Part shown: one piece after another, positions 1 to 5,360 of the stretch
How positions within the stretch are numbered: position 1 is the first letter of the stretch
How the letters are laid out: every line of letters begins with the position of its first letter
Assembly (NCBI GenBank): GCA_031287655.1
Contig: JAITSR010000209.1
Coordinates: 1-7,204, forward strand
Length of the DNA: 7,204 nucleotides
DNA from: Clostridiales bacterium
Lineage (GTDB): Bacteria; Bacillota; Clostridia; WRLR01
Direction of reading: 5' to 3'
Program-made: the position numbers and the translations under genes
Notes under the pieces: generated by a model
The model's input: the letters and a program-made list of their open reading frames with translations, nothing else
The model's database searches: none
What the model was told of the DNA's origin: nothing

Positions 1-1
1 G

Positions 2-151
2 GTGACGATGATTGTACAGGTCGAGGGGCAGGGGGATTTCCTGCCGCCCTTCTCCGGCAACCTTGATATTATCAATTCGGCGGCGGTCGCGGCGGCTGAG
101 CGCATTGCGGAGTCGATGCTCGCCGAGGCCGAAGGGGGGGCGAACAAATGA
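2..151 (+). CDS. dmpF: Acetaldehyde dehydrogenase (acetylating), C-terminal 49 residues (5' truncated by window edge)
   Basis: Only the end of the gene is present, read in the frame starting at base 2 and ending in TGA at 149-151. The peptide contains VEGQGDFLPPFSGNLDIINS, which matches the characteristic C-terminus of the CoA-acylating acetaldehyde dehydrogenases of meta-cleavage pathways (DmpF/MhpF/BphJ), followed by an Ala/Glu-rich helix. The family oxidises acetaldehyde to acetyl-CoA with NAD+ and CoA. The stop overlaps the start of the aldolase gene (ATGA, 148-151), as expected for the two subunits of the channelling DmpFG complex. The catalytic Cys and Rossmann domain lie outside the window, so the call rests on the C-terminal motif and the partner gene. 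Confidence 0.85.
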   Translation: MTMIVQVEGQGDFLPPFSGNLDIINSAAVAAAERIAESMLAEAEGGANK

Positions 152-1227
152 GCCAGACGACGACTATAGATACGGGAAATACAAAGGCTACGGCAGCTGC
201 GGCGGCGGCTTCTTCGCTCGCGGGCAAGCGCGTCACACTCGTCGACACGACGATGCGCGACGGGAGCCACGCCGTTCGGCACAGCTATACGCCGGAGCAG
301 GTCACGGCGATCGCGCGCGGGCTCGACGCCTGCAACGTCCCGCTGATTGAGCTTTCACACGGGGACGGCCTTGGCGGTTCGAGTTTTACCTATGGCTTTT
401 CCAAGACGGACGAATTTGACCTTTTGCGCGCGGCGTCCGGCGCGATCACCGGCAACTCAAAGCTGACAGTCCTGCTCCTGCCGGGGATCGGCACGATCGA
501 GGATTTGAAGCGCGCCCGCGAGTGCGGGGCCACTGCCGTGCGCGTCGCGACGCATGTGACGGAGGGCGACGTCAGCGCACAGCATATCGCGGCCGCAAAG
601 GACCTCGGCATGATGGCGGTCGGTTTTTTGATGATGGTACACATGGTGGAGCCGGAGCGCATCGCGGAAGAAGCGGCGAAGATGGAGAGTTATGGCTCGG
701 ACTATATCAACCTCGCGGACTCGGCGGGCTACCTCCTGCCGGAGGGCGTCGCGGAGCGGGTGCGGGCGGTCTGTGCCGCCGTAAAGATTCCGGTCGGCTT
801 CCACGCGCACAACAACCTTGCGCTCGCGATGGCCAATTCACTCGCGGCGGTGGGCGCGGGCGCAACCTATCTGGACGGCACGCTGCGCGGACTCGGCGCG
901 GGCGCGGGCAACACACAGCTCGAGGTGCTCGCGGGCGTTTTGCAGCGGCAAGGCGTTACGACCGGCGTGGATTTTTACGGGCTGATGGATCTCGCGAATG
1001 TCGCGGTCGACCCGCTGATGCAGCGTCCGCAAGTCGTAGACAATGGTTCGATGATGTTGGGTTACGCAGGCGTGTACTCGTCCTTCCTGCTGCATGTCTA
1101 CTCGGCGGCCGAAAAATACGGACTCGAGGCGCGGGATATTCTCGTCGAGCTCGGGCGGCGCAAGATGGTCGGCGGGCAGGAGGACATGATCTTGGACGCC
1201 GCGTACCAGCTAAAGCAGAAGGCTTGA
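148..1227 (+). CDS. dmpG: 4-hydroxy-2-oxovalerate aldolase
   Basis: This 359-residue protein is a class II, divalent-metal-dependent pyruvate aldolase of the DmpG/BphI/MhpE family. The family cleaves 4-hydroxy-2-oxovalerate to pyruvate and acetaldehyde, which is passed to the acetaldehyde dehydrogenase partner. Visible residues are the TMRDGSH motif (Arg37 and metal ligand Asp38, with catalytic His41), the metal-ligand motif FHAHNN (His219, His221) in the (beta/alpha)8 barrel, and Tyr310 in GYAGVYSSF in the C-terminal DmpG communication domain. These match Arg17, Asp18, His21, His200, His202 and Tyr291 of DmpG at a constant offset of 19-20. The offset reflects an N-terminal Thr/Ala-rich extension of about 20 residues before the barrel. 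The start ATG at 148 overlaps the previous stop, so translational coupling is likely. All key residues are intact. Confidence 0.96.
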   Translation: MSQTTTIDTGNTKATAAAAAASSLAGKRVTLVDTTMRDGSHAVRHSYTPEQVTAIARGLDACNVPLIELSHGDGLGGSSFTYGFSKTDEFDLLRAASGAITGNSKLTVLLLPGIGTIEDLKRARECGATAVRVATHVTEGDVSAQHIAAAKDLGMMAVGFLMMVHMVEPERIAEEAAKMESYGSDYINLADSAGYLLPEGVAERVRAVCAAVKIPVGFHAHNNLALAMANSLAAVGAGATYLDGTLRGLGAGAGNTQLEVLAGVLQRQGVTTGVDFYGLMDLANVAVDPLMQRPQVVDNGSMMLGYAGVYSSFLLHVYSAAEKYGLEARDILVELGRRKMVGGQEDMILDAAYQLKQKA

Positions 1228-1252
1228 GGATCAGAGAAGCAAACCGTAACAG

Positions 1253-1285
1253 GTCAGACGTTGCGGAGCAGCGTTAACCGCTGAC
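1253..1285 (+). other. Possible intercistronic RNA hairpin between aldolase and ferredoxin genes
   Basis: In the 70-nt gap, GTCAG (1253-1257) pairs with CTGAC (1281-1285). Inside, ACGTTGC (1258-1264) pairs with GCAGCGT (1268-1274), including one G-U pair, around a 3-nt loop, leaving a 6-nt bulge. CAGCG/CGCTG (1269-1273 and 1279-1283) could form a competing hairpin. No T-run follows, so this is not a terminator. It may mark an mRNA processing or stability site, or be chance pairing in GC-rich DNA. Confidence 0.3.
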
Positions 1286-1297
1286 TAGTACATCGAA

Positions 1298-1603
1298 ATG
1301 GAAATGGTAACGAAAATGGAAACGGTTTTTCACAATGTTACCGTCGCGGAGACGGGCGAGCGGTTTTTATGCGGGGAGGGCGAGTCCGTGCTCGCGGCGA
1401 TGTTTCGCGCGGGGCGGGGGCCGATCACATACGGTTGCTGCGGCGGGGGCTGCGGCGCGTGCCGTATGAAGATTGTGTCCGGAAACTATGTTCCGTTTAA
1501 AAAAATGAGCCGCGCGCATGTCAGCGAGCGGGATATTCAAGACGGCATTGTACTCCTGTGCTGTGTGCAACCTCGCGGCGATCTGACGATCAGAGCGGTC
1601 TGA
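1298..1603 (+). CDS. XylT-like plant-type [2Fe-2S] ferredoxin
   Basis: The 101-residue protein is a single 2Fe-2S ferredoxin domain. Ligands fit the pattern C-x4-C-x2-C...C: Cys47, Cys52 and Cys55 in GCCGGGCGAC, then Cys88, which sits four residues before Pro92 as in plant-type ferredoxins. Cys48 and Cys89 are extra neighbouring cysteines. It lies immediately upstream of catechol 2,3-dioxygenase, the same order as xylT-xylE on TOL-type plasmids. XylT-type ferredoxins re-reduce the dioxygenase iron after it is oxidised by substituted catechols, so that role is inferred here. The start is uncertain: ATG codons at 1298, 1304 and 1316 are all in frame and none has a strong, well-spaced ribosome binding site (GGAG at 1265-1268 is too far away). 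The ferredoxin fold begins near residue 8, so any of the three would give a whole domain. Confidence 0.9.
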   Translation: MEMVTKMETVFHNVTVAETGERFLCGEGESVLAAMFRAGRGPITYGCCGGGCGACRMKIVSGNYVPFKKMSRAHVSERDIQDGIVLLCCVQPRGDLTIRAV

Positions 1604-1609
1604 CGATCA
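1582..1609 (+). repeat. 11-bp perfect direct repeat across the ferredoxin stop codon
   Basis: TCTGACGATCA occurs at 1582-1592 and again at 1599-1609, a spacing of 17 bp. The first copy is coding (part of DLTIR). The second supplies the TGA stop at 1601-1603 in another frame. This looks like a small local duplication or a coincidence; no function is claimed. Confidence 0.6.
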
Positions 1610-1658
1610 CGCGGTTGTTATAGGCAACGTACCAACAAATCCACATACTAAACGAAAC

Positions 1659-1664
1659 GGAGGG
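1659..1664 (+). promoter_or_regulatory. Strong ribosome binding site of catechol 2,3-dioxygenase
   Basis: GGAGGG lies 7 nt before the ATG at 1672. It is the best ribosome binding site in this operon and contrasts with the weak signal before the ferredoxin. This fits higher translation of the dioxygenase than of its ferredoxin. Confidence 0.85.
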
Positions 1665-1671
1665 ATTTTTC

Positions 1672-2598
1672 ATGGGTTTCAAAGGTACTTTAAGGCCGGG
1701 TCTCGTACAGCTTCGCGTACTGGACTTGGACAAGACACTCGACTTCTACAAAAACGTACTGGGTTTGAATGAAGTCGGCCGCACGAGCGACGGGCGCGTG
1801 CTCCTGAAAGCCTACGACGAGTTTGATCACCACAGCCTCACGCTGCGCAAAGCGGACGAGGCCGGACTCGACTATGTCGCGTTTAAGGCTGCCTGCCCCG
1901 ACACGCTTGAGAAGATCAAGGAAAAGGTTGTTGCGTTCGGCTACTCCGTAACGGAAAAAGCCGCAAACAGCGACCAGCCCGGCTTTGGTAAGCGCTACAG
2001 CTTCAAGATCTGCACGGGCCACACTTTTGAGGTTTACGCCGACGTAGAGCTTGCGGCAAAGGGCCCGCAGATCAAGAACCCGGATATTTGGTCGGAACAG
2101 CCCCGCGGGATGAAGGCGCAGCGTCTCGACCACTTCCTGCTCTATGGACCGAATATCGCGGAGGCGGAGCGTTTCTGCCGCGAAGTGTTCGGGATGTATG
2201 TGCCGGAAGTCGTCAACACCGAGGACGGCAAAAGGTTCGCGACGTGGATCACGGGCAGCAACAAGCCGCATGACCTCGCGTTCGTCGAATATGCGCAGCC
2301 CAACAAGATCCACCATGTTGGCTTCTATCTGCAGGATTGGAGCGAAGTCGGCAACGCGGCGGACTTGATCGCGATCAATCACTTAAAGCTCGACATCGGG
2401 CCGACGCGCCACGCGATCACGCGCGGTCTCTCGATCTACTTCTGGGAGCCGTCCGGCAACCGCATCGAGGTCTACGCGGGCGGATACACGGCGTATCCCG
2501 ACAACCCGCAGCGCGTTTGGGATGTGTCGGAGGTTGGCCGTGGGCTGTTCTACTACTCCGGCCAAGTGATCCCGAGCTTCCTCGAGGTCGTGACCTGA
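1672..2598 (+). CDS. xylE: Catechol 2,3-dioxygenase (extradiol, two-domain vicinal oxygen chelate family)
   Basis: This 308-residue protein is essentially the same length as TOL-plasmid XylE (307). It should cleave catechol next to the hydroxyls using Fe(II) and O2, giving 2-hydroxymuconic semialdehyde. Two vicinal-oxygen-chelate domains are visible, at about residues 8-125 and 150-270. The iron ligands are His154 (RLDHF), His215 (KIHHVGF) and Glu266 (NRIEVY), one residue offset from His153, His214 and Glu265 of XylE. Active-site His200 (KPHDLAF), His247 (GPTRHAI) and Tyr256 (SIYFWEP) are also conserved. It is the last gene of the meta-cleavage operon, 68 nt after the ferredoxin and just before a strong terminator. 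Nothing is truncated. Substrate preference among substituted catechols cannot be read from the sequence. Confidence 0.96.
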   Translation: MGFKGTLRPGLVQLRVLDLDKTLDFYKNVLGLNEVGRTSDGRVLLKAYDEFDHHSLTLRKADEAGLDYVAFKAACPDTLEKIKEKVVAFGYSVTEKAANSDQPGFGKRYSFKICTGHTFEVYADVELAAKGPQIKNPDIWSEQPRGMKAQRLDHFLLYGPNIAEAERFCREVFGMYVPEVVNTEDGKRFATWITGSNKPHDLAFVEYAQPNKIHHVGFYLQDWSEVGNAADLIAINHLKLDIGPTRHAITRGLSIYFWEPSGNRIEVYAGGYTAYPDNPQRVWDVSEVGRGLFYYSGQVIPSFLEVVT

Positions 2599-2606
2599 TC
2601 GATCAG
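2595..2606. repeat. 12-bp perfect palindrome over the dioxygenase stop codon
   Basis: CTGATCGATCAG is a perfect palindrome that includes the TGA stop at 2596-2598. It lies 28 bp before the terminator stem. It could be chance, or a short accessory hairpin or protein-binding site. Confidence 0.4.
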
Positions 2607-2634
2607 TTTGTCAGTTGGATTTTTAACTCGCAGC

Positions 2635-2682
2635 ACAACAAAAGCCCCGTCGAAAGCCGGGGCTTTTGTTGTGTCATTTTTT
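2635..2682 (+). terminator. Intrinsic terminator of the meta-cleavage operon, possibly bidirectional
   Basis: A 15-bp perfect stem (2635-2649 with 2658-2672), GC-rich at its core (GCCCCG/CGGGGC), closes an 8-nt loop. TTTTG runs down the 3' arm and a T6 run lies at 2677-2682. Because the 5' arm carries the matching ACAACAAAA, the - strand transcript also ends its stem in U-rich sequence. The element may therefore also stop transcription coming from the FHA gene that converges on it from 2750. Confidence 0.93.
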
Positions 2683-2749
2683 CACCGCCGTCGTGGCGCA
2701 CAGGAAAAACTCCCTCGCGCTGTGCGACAGGGTGATTGCGCTGTGAGGT

Positions 2750-3280
2750 TTAGAGAGTTCTGTCGTCCGCGTCATCATCATCATCGTCGGCTTCCCAGCC
2801 GTCGTCGGCTTCCCCTTCGTCCGCGGCCTCGGGCGGGCCCGCGACGAACATAAAATTCAACTGCCCGACGCGGAGCCTGTCGCCGTCCGCGAGCTCGCAG
2901 GGCGTCCCGCTGTCGATATAGGCCTCGTTTAACAGCGTCCCGTTTTTGCCGCCGAGGTCCTCAAGATAGTATTGGCCGTCCAGAAAGTAGATTTTTGCGT
3001 GTCGTTTCGATAAAAAGGGGTCTTTGACCGCGATCGCGTTGTCCTCCGCGCGCCCGATCGTCTGCCGGGGCTCTAAGATATAACTCTCCTCGACGTCAAA
3101 ATAGAGTTCCTCGCGGAGGTTCAGGAGTTTTAGATAAGCTCCCGCGCGCACGTCGCCCGTCGCAAAGCGCCGGTTGATCGTGTGAATATCCGAATAAATC
3201 AGCCGGATAATATTCAGGATGAAGGAGAAGATCGTGACGACAAACACATAGGTCGTGATTTTGGAAATCAGTTCGTCCAA
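2750..3280 (-). CDS. Membrane-anchored FHA-domain protein with acidic repetitive tail
   Basis: The 176-residue protein has three parts. A single hydrophobic segment at about residues 9-29 (YVFVVTIFSFILNIIRLIY) probably anchors it in the membrane with the rest in the cytoplasm. A forkhead-associated domain spans about residues 58-147, with Gly76-Arg77, Ser91-x2-His94 (SKRHA) and Asn113-Gly114 (KNGT), the residues that bind phosphothreonine in this family. A Glu/Asp-rich tail ends the protein, with a six-residue repeat (EADDGW, EADDDD). FHA proteins read Ser/Thr-kinase signalling, and membrane-anchored ones in Firmicutes and Actinobacteria often act in cell-envelope growth; no kinase or envelope gene is in view. 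The start is TTG at 3278-3280, supported by GGAG (3289-3292) 8 nt upstream and the lack of any usable in-frame ATG. It probably shares a transcript with the reductase 67 nt upstream. Confidence 0.9.
   Translation of the reverse strand: MDELISKITTYVFVVTIFSFILNIIRLIYSDIHTINRRFATGDVRAGAYLKLLNLREELYFDVEESYILEPRQTIGRAEDNAIAVKDPFLSKRHAKIYFLDGQYYLEDLGGKNGTLLNEAYIDSGTPCELADGDRLRVGQLNFMFVAGPPEAADEGEADDGWEADDDDDDADDRTL
2768..2820 (-). repeat. Short tandem repeats encoding the acidic tail of the FHA protein
   Basis: On the + strand, TCGTCGGCTTCCC occurs at 2784-2796 and 2802-2814, an 18-bp period equal to six codons. Next to it is a trinucleotide run (TCA repeated) at 2772-2784 that encodes the poly-Asp stretch. 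Repeats that are whole codons in length can change the tail length without breaking the frame. Confidence 0.65.
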
Positions 3281-3347
3281 CCTTCCCGCTCCATCCCTTT
3301 TTTATCCTTATTTGATTTCTGTTTACTTCATTGCGGCAAAGGTCCGG

Positions 3348-4490
3348 TTACTCCGCCGAAACTTGCTGGTACAGCGCGTCGACGACTTTTAACTGCGCCG
3401 GGATGTCGATATGCTGCGGGCAGACGGCCGAACACGCGCCGCACTCGACGCAGTCGGACGCGCGCTTCCCCTCGGGCGGGTAGAATTGCACAAAATTCCG
3501 CGTATTCTTAAAAAAGAGGTGCGCGTTGTAGCGGTCGAACAGCTCGGGGATATTGATCTGCTTGGGACAGCCGTCGACGCAGTATTCGCAGCCCGTGCAT
3601 GGGACCGTCGGCAGGCTTTTCAGAACGCCGACCGTCTCGTTGATCGCGGCGAGTTCGGCGGATGAGAGCGGCTTGACCGGCGAGAAGGTCGCGACGTTTT
3701 CCTCTACCTGCTGCAGCGTCGACATTCCGCTCAAAATCACAAACGCGTTCTTTAGCTCCGCGGCCCAGCGAAACGCGAGCGCGGCGGGCGTCACACCGCT
3801 GCCCGACAGCTTTTCCTGAATCTTCTTGACGGCGGGCGAATCCGGGTTGCTCAGGCCGCCGCCGCGCACGGGTTCCATGACCACGAGCGGGATCCCCGCC
3901 TTCTCGGCGATCTCATACATCGCCTTTGTGTCCGGGTTCGTCGCCCAGTCCGCGTAATTGATCTGAAGCTGCGTAAACTCAAAACCGGGATAGTCGTCGA
4001 CGATCTTTTGATATTCCGCGGCGTTCGCGTGGGACGAGAAACCGATGCGGCGAATTTTCCCCGACTTTTTCGCCCTGTCAATAAACTCGACCACCCCGAA
4101 TTTTTTCATCTTTTCCCACCGATCAAGGTCGATCGCGTGTAAAAGGTAGAAATCAATGTGATCCGTCTTTAAGCGGCGCAGGGACTCGTCGAGCATCGCG
4201 TCGAGTTCCGCGGCCTTTGTGACGTTGAACGTGGGGAGCTTTGTCGCGAGGTAGAAGCTGTCCCTCGGATAGCGCGAGACGAGCGCGTCGCCCAAAAAGC
4301 CCTCGCTCTTTTGCCCGTGATACACATACGCCGTGTCAAAATAGTTGACCCCGCCCGCGACAGCCTTGTCGATCATGGCTTCCGAGGCTTTGTAGTCGAT
4401 CGAGCCGTCCTTTTGCGTGGCGAGCCTCATTGCGCCAAAGCCCAACAGGCTTGTTTCGACACCCAGCTTTTGATTGTTCTTTTTTTCCAT
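3348..4490 (-). CDS. Aldo/keto reductase with C-terminal bis-[4Fe-4S] ferredoxin domain
   Basis: The 380-residue protein is an NAD(P)H-type aldo/keto reductase barrel (about residues 8-290) joined to a ferredoxin-like domain, the architecture of the COG1453 group common in anaerobes. The catalytic tetrad is complete: Asp52 and Tyr57 (FDTAYVY), Lys84 (ATKLP) and His118 (YLLHAID). The C-terminus has two CxxCxxCxxxCP motifs: Cys298, 301, 304, 308 and Cys347, 350, 353, 357. This suggests electron transfer between a carbonyl/alcohol couple, a nicotinamide cofactor and iron-sulfur clusters; the substrate is unknown. I chose ATG at 4488-4490 because GGGAGG (4496-4501) lies 5 nt upstream. An in-frame TTG at 4509-4511 would place that ribosome binding site inside the gene. 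It is probably first in an operon with the FHA gene. Confidence 0.92.
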   Translation of the reverse strand: MEKKNNQKLGVETSLLGFGAMRLATQKDGSIDYKASEAMIDKAVAGGVNYFDTAYVYHGQKSEGFLGDALVSRYPRDSFYLATKLPTFNVTKAAELDAMLDESLRRLKTDHIDFYLLHAIDLDRWEKMKKFGVVEFIDRAKKSGKIRRIGFSSHANAAEYQKIVDDYPGFEFTQLQINYADWATNPDTKAMYEIAEKAGIPLVVMEPVRGGGLSNPDSPAVKKIQEKLSGSGVTPAALAFRWAAELKNAFVILSGMSTLQQVEENVATFSPVKPLSSAELAAINETVGVLKSLPTVPCTGCEYCVDGCPKQINIPELFDRYNAHLFFKNTRNFVQFYPPEGKRASDCVECGACSAVCPQHIDIPAQLKVVDALYQQVSAE

Positions 4491-4495
4491 TGTGA

Positions 4496-4501
4496 CCTCC
4501 C
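4496..4501 (-). promoter_or_regulatory. Ribosome binding site that decides the reductase start
   Basis: GGGAGG on the - strand lies 5 nt before the ATG at 4490-4488. It supports this start over the TTG at 4511-4509. Confidence 0.85.
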
Positions 4502-4652
4502 TTTCGGCCAAAGCCGCCGCGGGCGCGCACGCGTCGTCGATGGGCCCCCGTGTGAAATGACGAAAAAGTATATAAAAGGCGGACGAGCAAACCCGCCGGC
4601 ATCCCGGTCCGCGCCTGCCCCGGAATGTTAGCGCTCCGTCCGTAACAAATGT
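4502..4652 (-). other. Long GC-rich 5' leader of the aldo/keto reductase
   Basis: If the promoter at 4653-4681 is used, the transcript has a leader of about 155 nt. No coding sequence with a convincing ribosome binding site is seen in it. A hairpin is possible between GCGGAC (- strand, 4612-4607) and GTCCGC (4584-4579), with a small CCGG/CCGG stem inside. I do not recognise a riboswitch class. A second -10-like TATACT (- strand, 4572-4567) has no good -35. Confidence 0.35.
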
Positions 4653-4681
4653 ATTTTAACAATTATTTCACCAAAAGTCCA
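4653..4681 (-). promoter_or_regulatory. Candidate promoter of the reductase-FHA operon
   Basis: On the - strand, TGGACT (4681-4676) and TAAAAT (4658-4653) are 17 nt apart and match the TTGACA and TATAAT consensus at 4 and 5 of 6 positions. The -35 box lies 16 bp from that of the divergent + strand promoter. Confidence 0.5.
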
Positions 4682-4697
4682 GAGGGTTTTTGCGGCA

Positions 4698-4726
4698 TTG
4701 ACAGAGAATGTGGGATCGTGTAGCAT
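4698..4726 (+). promoter_or_regulatory. Housekeeping-type promoter of the DUF6144-like gene
   Basis: A perfect TTGACA (4698-4703) is followed after exactly 17 nt by TAGCAT (4721-4726, 4 of 6 matches to TATAAT). Transcription would start near 4733, giving a leader of about 50 nt before the ATG at 4782. No operator-like palindrome is obvious. Confidence 0.75.
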
Positions 4727-4768
4727 TTAGTCAGGAAGGCATCCATGTTAAGGGATTGTGAATGAATT

Positions 4769-4774
4769 GGGGGA
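4769..4774 (+). promoter_or_regulatory. Ribosome binding site that decides the DUF6144-like start
   Basis: GGGGGA ends 7 nt before the ATG at 4782. The in-frame GTG at 4758 has only AAGGGA, about 2 nt upstream, which is too close to work well. The ATG at 4782 is therefore preferred. Confidence 0.75.
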
Positions 4775-4781
4775 CATCGTT

Positions 4782-5360
4782 ATGGCAAGTCTGAAGAAAA
4801 TGCGGGACGCCGCGATCAAACTGAAAATTCCGGAGGAAATCCGGGCGCAGCTGGGTTTTGACGCTGATACAAGCGGCGGAAATCCCATGCCATACATAGC
4901 CGCCGTTGAAAAGATGGACGAGTTTTTATCACACGAACAATGCATGGCCATTATGGAGTCGCAAGGCTGCTGCAAGACCGGCAAGCGTGACGAGGATTGT
5001 AAAGCGTTCGCTCAAAAACACGCAAACAAAACCCTCGGTGAAAAAATAAAATTGTTGTCGACCGTAGAATACATGATGGCGCCTGCCTTAAATGAGGATG
5101 GCACTATAACCGTAACGTTTTCAGGCCATCAAAACGGCAAACACGCAGGCGCCAATACCTGCTCTTGCAGTGTCATAAAAAAGCTGAAACAGCCGTTTTC
5201 GGTTACGCCGACTTACTGCGGCTGCTGCGCCGGGCATTTTCGGTATCATTATCAAAATGCCCTCGGCGTAAAGCTGCGGCTGCTGCGAGTGGAATCTTCG
5301 CCGCTGAATACAAATTGTGAAGCGGCATGTTCGTTTACATTTAAGAGGGAGGGCGCCTAA
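4782..5360 (+). CDS. Cysteine-rich protein of unknown function, DUF6144-like
   Basis: The 192-residue protein resembles from memory the DUF6144 family of clostridial and other anaerobic bacteria; no function is known to me. It has 11 cysteines, many clustered: Cys63-Cys64 and Cys73 (GCCKTGKRDEDC), Cys127 and Cys129 (CSC), Cys146, 148 and 149 (CGCC), and Cys179 and Cys183 near the end. Histidines lie close by (His116, His121, His152, His156). No signal peptide or membrane segment is visible, so it is probably cytoplasmic. The pattern suggests metal or iron-sulfur binding or thiol chemistry, which is inference only. It has its own promoter and diverges from the reductase operon. At its 3' end its TAA (5358-5360) overlaps the stop of the convergent 72-residue gene. 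The family name is recalled, not searched. Confidence 0.8.
   Translation: MASLKKMRDAAIKLKIPEEIRAQLGFDADTSGGNPMPYIAAVEKMDEFLSHEQCMAIMESQGCCKTGKRDEDCKAFAQKHANKTLGEKIKLLSTVEYMMAPALNEDGTITVTFSGHQNGKHAGANTCSCSVIKKLKQPFSVTPTYCGCCAGHFRYHYQNALGVKLRLLRVESSPLNTNCEAACSFTFKREGA

Noticed and set aside
522..1277. Long + strand reading frame (251 codons) inside the aldolase gene
   Set aside because: It is a shifted frame of a GC-rich gene, with a low-complexity Gly/Arg-rich product and no ribosome binding site. The aldolase frame has all its catalytic residues.
1690..2382. 230-codon open frame antisense to catechol 2,3-dioxygenase
   Set aside because: It mirrors the dioxygenase codons, has no recognisable domain, and the + strand gene is fully intact.
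2697..2726. Hairpin CGCACAG/CTGTGCG as a terminator for the FHA gene
   Set aside because: The stem is only 7 bp with a 16-nt loop, and no T-run follows on the - strand. The symmetric stem at 2635-2672 is a better candidate.
4491..4511. TTG start at 4511 for the aldo/keto reductase
   Set aside because: It would place the strong GGGAGG site inside the gene. The ATG at 4490 has correct spacing and gives a complete protein.
4567..4595. Second promoter for the reductase using TATACT at 4572-4567 (- strand)
   Set aside because: No acceptable -35 lies 16-18 nt upstream and no extended -10 is present.
4758..4781. GTG start at 4758 for the DUF6144-like gene
   Set aside because: Its purine run is only about 2 nt away, while ATG 4782 has GGGGGA at 7 nt. 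The extra eight residues do not resemble conserved sequence.
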